A stretch of DNA of 64,000 nt, taken from contig CAMLNA010000006.1 of assembly GCA_946481025.1 (NCBI GenBank), positions 13,336-77,335 of the forward strand. The letters run 5' to 3'. This document shows, piece after piece, positions 16,780-25,088 of this stretch. The notes below the pieces were generated by a model, which worked only from the letters and a program-made list of their open reading frames with translations, was not told the DNA's origin and made no database searches. Each line of letters begins with the position of its first letter. The first letter of the stretch is position 1. The position numbers were made by a program, and so were the translations under genes. The stretch comes from an uncultured Rivibacter sp. GTDB taxonomy: Bacteria > Pseudomonadota > Gammaproteobacteria > Burkholderiales > Burkholderiaceae.

Positions 16780-17483
16780 GTGACCTCGATGTCTATGCCG
16801 TGGGGCAGGTTGGGCAGGCGCTCGAGCTGTTCGAGCAGTCCTTGCCGATACCGGCAGACTAGGTGGTGCGACTGCGGCGACTGGGTGATGAAGCGAAGCG
16901 AGAGCCAGTGCTGCGAAAGGCTCAGCCGCAGGTCGGTCTCGGGCAGCACCTGCGGGTCCATCGGCAGCGTGACGGTCCAGTTCACGAACGATGGCGCGGC
17001 GCGCGCGCACAGGTTCGCGATGGTCTGCGCCATCTCCTGCGGCCAGGGGTCCTGCTCGAGGCTCACGGCCGCCGGGCCATCGGCGTCCATGCCGGCGGAC
17101 GGACCGTCATCGGGCGGCTCCTGCGCGGCGGCCAGCTGGTGCGGCTCGATGGCCGCCGCGGCGAGCGGCTCGACGGGCGCGGGCTCGTCGTCGCACGCCT
17201 GCGCCTCCTCGACCAGCCGGGGAAGCAGTTGCGAGGCGGCCGCCGGCATCGCCGGCGCGGACGCAGGTGCGGGCCCAGGGGCAGGGGCCGAAGACGGCGG
17301 CGCGAGCGCCACCGGCTCGGCCCGCCGCGCCGGCCCGGCCAGCGTACGGCGGAACCGGTCGGCCGACTGCGCGGCAGCCACCTGCGCCGCGTTGCGCGGG
17401 CCCTGCTGTTGCTGCTGCTGGAGCTGCGCGATCTCCTCCGCGCTCAGCACGCGCAGGGGCCGGCGGCTTTCGGTGCGCGACAT
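16776..17483 (-). CDS. sctP: T3SS substrate-specificity switch protein SctP (HpaP/HpaC-like)
   Basis: 235 aa between sctV and sctQ, the position of hpaC/hpaP in Xanthomonas and Ralstonia. The N-terminal 110 residues are Ala/Pro/Gln-rich and probably disordered (a Q7 run at residues about 21-27). The C-terminal domain (VNWTVTLPMDPQVLPETDLRLSLSQHWLSLRF) fits the T3S4 switch domain that contacts the SctU cytoplasmic tail. It acts in needle-length or early/late substrate switching. The start lies 19 bp after the sctV stop. Confidence 0.75.
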   Translation of the reverse strand: MSRTESRRPLRVLSAEEIAQLQQQQQQGPRNAAQVAAAQSADRFRRTLAGPARRAEPVALAPPSSAPAPGPAPASAPAMPAAASQLLPRLVEEAQACDDEPAPVEPLAAAAIEPHQLAAAQEPPDDGPSAGMDADGPAAVSLEQDPWPQEMAQTIANLCARAAPSFVNWTVTLPMDPQVLPETDLRLSLSQHWLSLRFITQSPQSHHLVCRYRQGLLEQLERLPNLPHGIDIEVT

Positions 17484-17502
17484 GCCCGGGCCTGCTGCGC
17501 CG

Positions 17503-19557
17503 TCAGCCGCTCACGCGGCCGATGGGCCGCAGCTCGACGAGGCTGCCCAGCTCCTGGAACGAGTACACGCGCAGCCAGTCGAGGCGGGCCTCGATCATCT
17601 TGCGCACGTAGCGCCGGATGTCCATCGACGTGACCAGCGCGACGCCCTGCGCCGGGGTGCCGGCGATGGAGGCGATGCGCTCCGTGAGCGCCATGGCGTT
17701 TTCCGGCGGCATGGCGAGGTAGTTGCCCGCCGGCGTGGGCTTGATGCACTGGCGGATGGCCTGCTCGATGCCCGGGTCCAGCAGGATCGCCGACAGGTGG
17801 CCGTTGCCGGCCGACGCCTCGAAGGCCAGGTAGCGCCCCAGGTCGCCGCGCACGTATTCGGTGAGCAGCAGCATGTCCTTTTCCTTCGGACCCCAGGCGA
17901 TGAGGCTTTCGAAGATGGTGCGCACGTTGCGGATGGGGACCTGCTCCTCCAGCAGCCGGCGCAGCACCTCGGCCGTGCGCTGCAGCGGCAGGATCTTCTG
18001 CACTTCGGCCACGAGCCCCGGGTACTCGGGCGACACGCGGTCGATGACCCACTGCACCTCCTGCACGCCCATGAACATGTGCGCATGGCGGCGCAGCACG
18101 CCGAACACCTGCGCGGCGATCACGTGCTCCAGGTCCATGCAGGCATCGCCGCGCTGTGCCTCCGGCACCGCCGCGGGCTGCAGCCAGAGCGACTCGGTCA
18201 TGCCGAGGATGGGCCCGTGCCGCTCGGCGCCGGCCGCCAGCGGCGAGGCCGGGTCGGTGACCAGGAGCATGCGCCCGGGCACGTTGTGCTGGCTGGTCGG
18301 CACGTCGTTGAGCAGCACGTCGAACCGGTGGCCGCTCAGCTCGTTGGAGACCCACATCGCCGCGCCGGGGAACGGCAGGCCCAGGTGAGCCTGCAGCTTG
18401 CTGCGCTCGGCCTCGAGCGCCGTGTCGAGCCGGTCGGCCTCGAGCAGTTCGCCCAGCGGGCGCGACATGCGGATGGCCAGCGGCTTGGCGAAGTGCGGCG
18501 GCTGCTGCAGGATGGCGGGCGCCTCGCCCTTGCCGCCCTCGCGCTGCAGCGCGCTGATGGGCTTGGAGATCGCGTTGGCCTCTTCCTTGCGCTGGCGCTT
18601 GCTCAGCATGTGGGCAGCGACGCCCAGGCCCGCGGCCAGCAGCAGGAACTGCAGCGCCGGAAAGCCCGGCACCAGCGCGAAGGCCATCGTCAGCGCGCCG
18701 GCGAGGTAGATCGCGCGCGGCGTGCGCGTGAGCTGGGCGCTGATCTCCTGGCCGAGCGAGCGCGGCTTCTTCTCGTGTTCGTCGGCCACGCGGGTGATCA
18801 GCACGCCGGCGGCCACGCAGATGAACAGCGACGGGATCTGCGACACCATCGCGTCGCCGATGGACAGCACCGCGAAGCGGTTGGCGGCTTCGCCGCCGGT
18901 CATGCCGTGGTAGAGCACGCCCACCACGATGCCGGCCAGGATGTTGACCAGCGTGATGATGAGGCCGGCGATCGCATCGCCCTTCACGAACTTCATCGCG
19001 CCGTCCATGCCGCCGTGCATCTGGCTTTCCATGGCCAGCATGGCGCGCTTGCGCCGGGCCTCGTCGCCGGTCATGAGGCCGGCGCGCAGGTCGGCGTCGA
19101 TGCTCATCTGCTTGCCGGGCATCGCGTCGAGCGTGAAGCGCGCGCCGACCTCGGCCACGCGCTCCGAGCCCTTCGAGATGACGATGAACTGCACCACCGT
19201 GATGATGATGAACACCACGATGCCCACCACGAGGTTGCCCCCCACGACGAGGTTGCCGAAGCTTTCGATCAGGTGGCCCGCGTCGGCGTGCAGCAGGATG
19301 GCCTTGGTGGACGCGATGTTCAGCGACAGCCGGAACAGCGTGGTGAACAGCAGCAGCGACGGGAAGGTCGACAGCGACACCGCGTTCGGGATGAACAGCG
19401 TGGTCATCAGCAGCAGCACCGACACCGCGATGTTGATGGCCAGCAGCGTGTCGATCAGCGCCGTGGGCAGCGGCAGGATCATCAGGGCGACGATCGCCAC
19501 GATGAGCACGGCCATCGTGAGGTCGTTGCCCATGGTGGGGTTGAGGCGAAGTGCCAT
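17503..19557 (-). CDS. sctV: T3SS export gate protein SctV (HrcV/FlhA family)
   Basis: 684 aa from MALRLNPTM; GGAG lies 7 nt upstream. An in-frame TTG seven codons earlier is less likely because it would cover that site. About eight membrane segments occupy the first 330 residues, with conserved FlhA-family blocks FPSLLLFTTLFRLSLNIASTK, ARFTLDAMPGKQMSIDADLRAG and KGDAIAGLIITLVNI. The large cytoplasmic domain forms the nonameric docking ring for chaperone-substrate complexes. It is the first gene of a tight operon with sctP-Q-R-S, the hpaA-like gene and hpaB, behind a perfect PIP box. Confidence 0.96.
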   Translation of the reverse strand: MALRLNPTMGNDLTMAVLIVAIVALMILPLPTALIDTLLAINIAVSVLLLMTTLFIPNAVSLSTFPSLLLFTTLFRLSLNIASTKAILLHADAGHLIESFGNLVVGGNLVVGIVVFIIITVVQFIVISKGSERVAEVGARFTLDAMPGKQMSIDADLRAGLMTGDEARRKRAMLAMESQMHGGMDGAMKFVKGDAIAGLIITLVNILAGIVVGVLYHGMTGGEAANRFAVLSIGDAMVSQIPSLFICVAAGVLITRVADEHEKKPRSLGQEISAQLTRTPRAIYLAGALTMAFALVPGFPALQFLLLAAGLGVAAHMLSKRQRKEEANAISKPISALQREGGKGEAPAILQQPPHFAKPLAIRMSRPLGELLEADRLDTALEAERSKLQAHLGLPFPGAAMWVSNELSGHRFDVLLNDVPTSQHNVPGRMLLVTDPASPLAAGAERHGPILGMTESLWLQPAAVPEAQRGDACMDLEHVIAAQVFGVLRRHAHMFMGVQEVQWVIDRVSPEYPGLVAEVQKILPLQRTAEVLRRLLEEQVPIRNVRTIFESLIAWGPKEKDMLLLTEYVRGDLGRYLAFEASAGNGHLSAILLDPGIEQAIRQCIKPTPAGNYLAMPPENAMALTERIASIAGTPAQGVALVTSMDIRRYVRKMIEARLDWLRVYSFQELGSLVELRPIGRVSG

Positions 19558-19663
19558 GACGGTCTCCAGGTGGGGCAAGGCGCCCGGGGGGCGGCCTAGG
19601 CAGACGGGCCGACCCGCGGGTGAGCCAATCTATTGAGGCCGGCGCCTCGCGCCCGAGGCGCAT

Positions 19664-19688
19664 GCGAAGGACGGCCCGGGGGCGCGAA
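19664..19688 (-). promoter_or_regulatory. PIP box (perfect) for the sctV operon
   Basis: Minus strand TTCGC-N15-TTCGC; -10-like TAGATT 31 nt downstream (19627-19632). It shares a 257-bp divergent promoter region with the effector gene to the right. Confidence 0.87.
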
Positions 19689-19711
19689 ACCGCACCGCGC
19701 GAGGCCAGGAC

Positions 19712-19736
19712 TTCGCACCAGACTGCAACCTTTCGG
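19712..19736 (+). promoter_or_regulatory. PIP box for the candidate effector gene
   Basis: Plus strand TTCGC-N15-TTCGG; -10-like CACCAT 30 nt downstream (19767-19772), then the ATG at 19815. Confidence 0.83.
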
Positions 19737-19814
19737 CTTGATGACAGGGCACGCACGTGGTGCGGACACCATTTCGGTGCCACTCAATCCACTTGCGAAA
19801 AGGGAAGCACCGTC

Positions 19815-22097
19815 ATGACCATCCACAAAGTTTCAACCCCGGCGACCACCTCGAGCCCGCAGCCATTTCTCGACAAGGGCGCTGAAAGCAGCGCCCCCAT
19901 CACCCAGTCCAGCGAGCACCTGGGCCTGTCGGGGCGCAGCCAGCGCACACCCGACGAGCCGAGCGCGTCGCGGCGCTTCGCCGACGCGGCGATGTCGGTC
20001 GTGTCCTCGGCGACGACCGCCGTGGCGGACATGTTCGGGAAGTCCGGGCGCATGACGCCCCCCGCCGGCGACATCGAGGCCGGCGTCATCCACAGCACCG
20101 GGACCGTCGGCGAGTCGTCCGCCGCCGGCGCCACGACATCGACGCAGGGCGCATCCGGCGTGGACCGGCCTGCCGCGGCCGTGATGGACCGGCTGGAGAA
20201 GGCGATCCAGGCCGCCAACAGCCGCCCGGTGGACACCGCGGCGGCTGCCGACCTCGTCAACACCCTGCGGCGCATGGGTCCGAGCGGTGGGCCGGAAGGC
20301 GCAGCCCGCGCCGCGACCAACGACGACCTGATGAAGGGCGTCACCGACGACAAGGTCAAGGCCTGGTACGCGGCCCAGGGCCTCACCGAAGCGAACGTGG
20401 AGGCCCTGCGCAGCGCGGCCTTCCGCTCCGGGCTGCCCAACCCGACCGGTTCGTTCCTGAACAACGCGATCCAGTACATCGCGTCGCCCTACACCGGTGC
20501 CGACAAGGGGCCCTGGGCCGGCGCCGGACTGGGTTTCGCCGCCGCGTTGACGGGTGCGCCGATGAACGCCTTCCAGCAGTCGGCGGTGGTCACGCTGTGC
20601 GAGTCGATCCGCGAGCACGGCGGCCCGGTCATCGTTCCCGACAAGAACAACATCAACGACAAGCACTACCTGCCCGAGCTGTCGGACAAGTTCAAGATGG
20701 ACGTGAAGGAGTTCAGCGGCGCCCACGATGCGCTGCAGAACACGATGAAGGAGCTGGGATTCGCTCCCGACACGCATCTGGCATCGAAGCTGGAAAGCCT
20801 CGAACCGGAGCAGAAGCAGAAGCTGCAGGACCAGGTGGCAACACTGCTCGAGAAGGAAGCAAAGCTGTACGACACCCAGCGCGACTTCATGATGACCCAG
20901 GGCGCCCATGAGCGGCAGTGGAAAGGCAACACCTGGCAGGCCATCCCGCGGACCCTGCGCGCGCCGATCGCAGGCTATACGGGTGTCACGAGCAAGCTCG
21001 ACCTGGGCGCGTTCTTTTCCCCGACGATGCAAACCGTCGCCTCCGTCGTGCTGACGGCGGGCCAGCACGTGGCCGCGGGATTCGACGAGCGGAACAAGCA
21101 GGAATACAACAACAAGCTGAACCTCATGTACGGCGACTTCTTCACCGCCAACGGCAACGAAAAGCTCAAGAGCGGCAAGCCGCTCGAAGCCTCGGACATC
21201 GACGAGAAGAAGCTGCGCGGATTCGTCAACATGCCCGAGCAGTCGCTGGTGAAGCACGTTTCCACCGAGCTGAAGCGGCAGATCGGTGACCTGGAGAAGA
21301 CACTGAACGACACCAATGCGCCTGCCCGTTCGCCCGAGGAGGTCGCCAAGGACCGGACCGCGCTGGATGCACTGAAGGCGGATGCCGAGGCCCTCAAGAA
21401 AGGCGAACTGACCAAGCTGACCCCGGATGGCCTCGCGGAGTCGCTGCTCGTGGCCTCGGACAAGTCGTCGCTGTCCCAACAGCTGATGAACGACATCAAG
21501 GCCAAGTACACGATGCGCGAGTTCTCCGCGCAGACCGCCCAGCGCGTGGGCCAGATGTTCCACGTCGGCGTGCTCGGCAGCGCGGCATCGTCGGTCATCG
21601 GCAAGGCGTCGTCGGCCATCGTGGGCGGCACCAAGGAGGCACCGCTTCGCCAGGCACTCAGTGTTCCTGCAGCGTCCGGCGTCATGGCCTACATCGGGGC
21701 CACGAACCAGCACACGGCCATCTCGGTGAAGAACAACCGGCGCGAGGGCGAAACCGACCCGGGTTTCTGGGCGCAGCTGGGCCGCGGCATCAAGGGCGGC
21801 GTCAGCGAGGGCCTCGCGCAACGCGCCGGCAAGCAGGCCAGCCATGAGATGAACAATGCGCTGGCGGACACCGAGATCAGCCAGACGCTGAAGTTCGCGA
21901 AGGACGTGAAGGAGACCCTGGGCCTGCCGCAGACGAAGGTCGAGGTGCCGCTGTCCCAGCCGCCGCGCCCCGGCGATGCGACCCCCTCCGGCGTCAAGGA
22001 GATCGCGATCAGCATTCCGGAGTCGACGACGGCCACGAGCGGTGCCGGCACGTCGACAGGTACGTCCGGCAAGGGCAAGGAGAAGGTCGAGCAGTAA
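19815..22097 (+). CDS. Large candidate type III effector or translocon-associated protein
   Basis: 760 aa. No catalytic motif is recognised. The first about 130 residues are Ser/Thr/Ala/Pro-rich, typical of T3SS export signals. The middle (from about residue 180) is soluble and helical with the stretch GPWAGAGLGFAAALTGAP, charged coiled-coil-like segments (LEPEQKQKLQDQVATLLEKEAK) and a second hydrophobic block (VGVLGSAASSVIGKASSAIVGG). The tail is Ser/Thr/Gly/Lys-rich. A PIP box and a strong terminator frame it as a single-gene unit divergent from sctV. Size and context recall large effectors such as the HopD/XopB group, but this is only a suggestion. Confidence 0.75.
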   Translation: MTIHKVSTPATTSSPQPFLDKGAESSAPITQSSEHLGLSGRSQRTPDEPSASRRFADAAMSVVSSATTAVADMFGKSGRMTPPAGDIEAGVIHSTGTVGESSAAGATTSTQGASGVDRPAAAVMDRLEKAIQAANSRPVDTAAAADLVNTLRRMGPSGGPEGAARAATNDDLMKGVTDDKVKAWYAAQGLTEANVEALRSAAFRSGLPNPTGSFLNNAIQYIASPYTGADKGPWAGAGLGFAAALTGAPMNAFQQSAVVTLCESIREHGGPVIVPDKNNINDKHYLPELSDKFKMDVKEFSGAHDALQNTMKELGFAPDTHLASKLESLEPEQKQKLQDQVATLLEKEAKLYDTQRDFMMTQGAHERQWKGNTWQAIPRTLRAPIAGYTGVTSKLDLGAFFSPTMQTVASVVLTAGQHVAAGFDERNKQEYNNKLNLMYGDFFTANGNEKLKSGKPLEASDIDEKKLRGFVNMPEQSLVKHVSTELKRQIGDLEKTLNDTNAPARSPEEVAKDRTALDALKADAEALKKGELTKLTPDGLAESLLVASDKSSLSQQLMNDIKAKYTMREFSAQTAQRVGQMFHVGVLGSAASSVIGKASSAIVGGTKEAPLRQALSVPAASGVMAYIGATNQHTAISVKNNRREGETDPGFWAQLGRGIKGGVSEGLAQRAGKQASHEMNNALADTEISQTLKFAKDVKETLGLPQTKVEVPLSQPPRPGDATPSGVKEIAISIPESTTATSGAGTSTGTSGKGKEKVEQ

Positions 22098-22121
22098 CCC
22101 GGGTCAGGGCACTGCAAGACA

Positions 22122-22155
22122 GCGGGCAGCTCTTCAGCTGCCCGCTTCCTTTTTC
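22122..22155 (+). terminator. Rho-independent terminator of the effector gene, inside the sctU 3' end
   Basis: A perfect 10-bp stem (GCGGGCAGCT / AGCTGCCCGC) with loop CTTC is followed by TTCCTTTTTC on the plus strand, 25 bp after the effector stop. The right arm and T-tract overlap the last codons of the convergent sctU gene. Confidence 0.85.
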
Positions 22156-23204
22156 ACCGTCGACAACGACTTCAGGTAGCCCACCCAGCGCAGCACCGTG
22201 GCCACCGCCTCGAAGAGTTCTTCGGGGATGGGATCGTCGAGCTCGAGCTTGTGCAGCGCCCGCGCCAGCGGCGGGTTGCCGACGATGGGCACCCCGGCCT
22301 TTTCGGCGATGGCGCGGATGCGCATCGCCTCGGCGTCCATGCCCTTGGCCACGATGATGGGCAGCGGCGTCTCGCCCGCCTCGTAGCGCAGCGCCACCGC
22401 GTAGTGCGTGGGGTTGGTGACCACCACCGAGGCGCCGGGCACCCGCTTCTCGGGCGGCGAGGTGGCCATCTCCTGCGCGAGCTGCTTGCGCTGGCCCTTG
22501 AGCTGCGGGTCGCCTTCGCTTTCCTTGTGCTCGCGCTTGACCTCGTCCTTGGACATCTTCTGGTCGCGCTTGAACAGCCACAGCTGCAGGCCGAAGTCCA
22601 CCGGCCCGATGACGATGAAGACCACGCAGCCGGCCGCCAGCAGCTTGATGATGGACTTCCAGCCCAGCAGGCCCACGCCGGCGGGGTCGAAGTAGGTGGC
22701 CCCCACCAGCAGCGGCACCATGCCTTCGATCAGCACCCACAGCACCGCGGCCAGCGCGATGGCCTTGACGACCATCTTCAGGAAGTCGATGAACGAGCGC
22801 ACCGAGAACAGCTTCTTCAGGCCCTCGGCCGGGTTGAGCTTGTCGAACTTGGGGCTGATGGGCTCGAACGAGAGGTTGAAGCCCACCTGGGCGAACGATG
22901 CGATGACGCCCAGCGCGACCGACACGGCGATGAACGGCAGCGTGGCCATGATGCCGGTCTTCAGCGTCTCGACCATCAGCGCCAGCAGCTCCTGATTGGT
23001 CTTCGCCGTCAGGCCCTGGTGCAGCGCGCGCACCATCATCTGCGACAGCTGGTCGAACATCGACTCGGCCGTCACCACGAGCGCGATGAGCAGTCCCACG
23101 AGGCCGACGGCGGCATTGACGTCCTGGCTCTTGGGGCTCTGGCCCTTCTTGCGCGCGTCGTCGAGCTTCTTCTGTGTGGGCTCTTCGGTCTTTTCGTCGG
23201 ACAT
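22134..23204 (-). CDS. sctU: T3SS switch/export gate protein SctU (HrcU/FlhB family)
   Basis: 356 aa from MSDEKTEEPT. The N-terminal half carries four membrane segments. The cytoplasmic domain has the intact NPTH autocleavage motif (VVVTNPTHYAVALRY) and the conserved KGMDAEAMRIRAIAEKAGVPIVGNPPLARAL. Self-cleavage between Asn and Pro sets substrate switching together with SctP. It is transcribed alone, divergently from the HrpF-like gene, under its own PIP box. The longer frame to 23408 would cross that promoter and was rejected. Confidence 0.96.
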   Translation of the reverse strand: MSDEKTEEPTQKKLDDARKKGQSPKSQDVNAAVGLVGLLIALVVTAESMFDQLSQMMVRALHQGLTAKTNQELLALMVETLKTGIMATLPFIAVSVALGVIASFAQVGFNLSFEPISPKFDKLNPAEGLKKLFSVRSFIDFLKMVVKAIALAAVLWVLIEGMVPLLVGATYFDPAGVGLLGWKSIIKLLAAGCVVFIVIGPVDFGLQLWLFKRDQKMSKDEVKREHKESEGDPQLKGQRKQLAQEMATSPPEKRVPGASVVVTNPTHYAVALRYEAGETPLPIIVAKGMDAEAMRIRAIAEKAGVPIVGNPPLARALHKLELDDPIPEELFEAVATVLRWVGYLKSLSTVKKEAGS

Positions 23205-23288
23205 CTGGACCGCCTGGAAGTGGAAAAGCAGCGCGCGCTGCGACACGCGCGAATCTACGCAGGCGCAGTGCAGGGAGGCGAAGGCCGC

Positions 23289-23313
23289 ACGAAGCGATGC
23301 GAAGCAGGCCGAA
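23289..23313 (-). promoter_or_regulatory. PIP box (variant) for sctU
   Basis: Minus strand TTCGG-N15-TTCGT, within the TTCGB definition; -10-like TAGATT 31 nt downstream (23252-23257), identical to the hexamers at sctV and the GNAT gene. Confidence 0.72.
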
Positions 23314-23337
23314 ACGCCGGCGCCGCCCCCAGGCCGC

Positions 23338-23362
23338 TTCGGCTGGGCACACGGCGTTTCGC
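23338..23362 (+). promoter_or_regulatory. PIP box for the HrpF-like gene
   Basis: Plus strand TTCGG-N15-TTCGC; -10-like AATCAT 30 nt downstream (23393-23398), 30 bp before the ATG. Confidence 0.72.
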
Positions 23363-23428
23363 ATGAACCGACGAGGCCCGCGGCCGCGGGGGAATCATTC
23401 GCGGACATCAGATCTCAGGGGAAACAGC

Positions 23429-25048
23429 ATGGACCTGCATGTCATCAACAGGATGCTTCCGGCGGTGCAACCGCTGCCGTCCGCCGGCCCTCCGGCCGCA
23501 ACCGGCGGCCTGCCCCCGGCGCTGCAGCAGGGGCTGGATGCCGCGGTGAGGTCGTCGATGCATCGCCTGCCCGCCGACGCGGCACCGCTGATCGACCTGC
23601 CGATGCCGCGCACCGTGGTGGAGGTGCCGATGCCGGCGTTCGGCCCCGTGCGGCCGCCCCTCGTGACCGACCGGCCGGCGCCGCGCCCGCAGGAGGCTGC
23701 GTGGCAGCTGCCCGTCGCACAGCCGCCCGTCGCGCAGGCGCCGGCAACGTACCAGCCGCTGGTGTCGCTGCCGATGCCCGTGCTGTCGCCGCCGCCCACG
23801 CCCGCGCAGCTGATGGCCGACAAGGGCCGCGCGATGGTGGAGGAGTTCGAGAAGAACCCGCCTCCCGCGGGCAAGGGCCTCTTCGGCGCCCTCAGGAGGC
23901 ACAAGGCCCGGGACGCATTGAACGACCGGCCGGAAGTGATCGAATACCGCCGCCAGCAGGCCGAAAGCTTCAAGCACAACTACATCCCCTCGGACGGCGG
24001 CAACACGCCGCGCGAGATCACCCGCAACGACGCCCTCAAGGAGCTGTACGCCTACTCCGACTACCTGCCGAAGAAGACGTCGCTGAAGACGCTGCAGGAC
24101 ATCGTGGACGGCACCTTCGACGGCAGGCGCCCGCCGCAGCTGGTGGCCGCCGCGCGCTACATGCTGGACCACCCGGACGAGTGGAAGCAGGTGACCGGCA
24201 AGGAGGGCGACGACCGCATCAAGCGCGCGGCGCTCAACGATGCCCTGAGCCGCAACATCCAGCTGGGCGCCGGCCAGCTCAGGACGCTGGAGACGCTGGA
24301 GCGCAACGCCAACGACTTCTTCGACGGCCGCCTGTTCGGCCGCGAGAAGCTGCAGAAGATCATCGACGACCCGGGCAGCAAGCGCGAGAACGTGGAGGCC
24401 GCCAGGCACCTGCTCGCCGACCCGGTGCTGTTCGGCATGCTCGACAACACCGAGTACGGCCACAAGAGCACCGGCTGGCGCAAGTCCGACGACGGCCTGA
24501 TCGGCCGCAACGACCTGCGCGAATTCATGGAGAAGGTGAACCGCACGCCGGCGCCTGCGATCGTCGAACAGCCTCGCCTCTTCGTCACCGCGGCGGACCT
24601 CGAAGCCGCGCAGGCCATGCTCAAGGGCCAGGAGGGCCTGCCGCTCGAAAAGACGGTGAAGGGCGGCCAGGCGAAGAAGATCGTGAGCGGCGTGATGAAG
24701 GGCTTTTCCGTCTTCTACAAGGTCGGCTCCGCCGCCCTGGGTGCGGTGGCGGCATTGAAGATCCCGCTGGTGAGCCAGGTCGCGGCGCTCGGATCGATGG
24801 CCGCCAACGCGTATTCAGGCCTGCTCGACATCGGCCGCACCGCCATCAACGGCGGCAACGTCAAGGCCGAGGCCGCGAAGGCCGGGCTCAGCTTCGCGAG
24901 CAATGCGATCAGCGTGGCCACCGCGCCGGGCACCGGCAAGGTGGTGACGTCGGTGGGCACCGAAGTCGCGAAGGCCGCCGCCAAGGGCGCGGCCAAGGAA
25001 GCCGCCAAGGAGGCGGGCAAGGAGGCCGCGGAACACGTGGTCTCCTGA
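23429..25048 (+). CDS. HrpF/NopX/PopF-family putative T3SS translocator
   Basis: 539 aa. The N-terminal about 130 residues are Pro-rich (PMPRTVVEVPMPAF; SLPMPVLSPPPTP). The middle has imperfect repeats such as LETLERNANDFFDGRLFGREKLQKIIDDP and ARHLLADPVLFGMLDN, ending in KSDDGLIGRNDLREFM. These resemble the EF-hand-like repeats of HrpF/NopX. The C-terminus has hydrophobic helices (AALGAVAALKIPLVSQVAALGSMAA), as expected of a membrane-inserting translocon component, followed by a Lys/Ala-rich tail. It lies divergently from sctU behind its own PIP box. Length is shorter than Xanthomonas HrpF (about 800 aa). Confidence 0.7.
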   Translation: MDLHVINRMLPAVQPLPSAGPPAATGGLPPALQQGLDAAVRSSMHRLPADAAPLIDLPMPRTVVEVPMPAFGPVRPPLVTDRPAPRPQEAAWQLPVAQPPVAQAPATYQPLVSLPMPVLSPPPTPAQLMADKGRAMVEEFEKNPPPAGKGLFGALRRHKARDALNDRPEVIEYRRQQAESFKHNYIPSDGGNTPREITRNDALKELYAYSDYLPKKTSLKTLQDIVDGTFDGRRPPQLVAAARYMLDHPDEWKQVTGKEGDDRIKRAALNDALSRNIQLGAGQLRTLETLERNANDFFDGRLFGREKLQKIIDDPGSKRENVEAARHLLADPVLFGMLDNTEYGHKSTGWRKSDDGLIGRNDLREFMEKVNRTPAPAIVEQPRLFVTAADLEAAQAMLKGQEGLPLEKTVKGGQAKKIVSGVMKGFSVFYKVGSAALGAVAALKIPLVSQVAALGSMAANAYSGLLDIGRTAINGGNVKAEAAKAGLSFASNAISVATAPGTGKVVTSVGTEVAKAAAKGAAKEAAKEAGKEAAEHVVS

Positions 25049-25088
25049 TCCTGAGCAGGCCCGCGGTGCCCCGGGGCCCTGAGCGCGC

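Noticed and set aside
16051..19599. Plus-strand open frame of 1,182 codons opposite sctQ-sctP-sctV
   Set aside because: His/Arg/Gln-rich shadow of GC-rich coding DNA; the minus strand holds well-conserved sct genes over the same bases.
23278..23303. Second PIP-like pair in front of sctU (GCGAA-N16-GCGAA)
   Set aside because: Spacer is 16 rather than 15, and no hexamer is correctly spaced; the ACGAA-N15-CCGAA pair at 23289 fits better.
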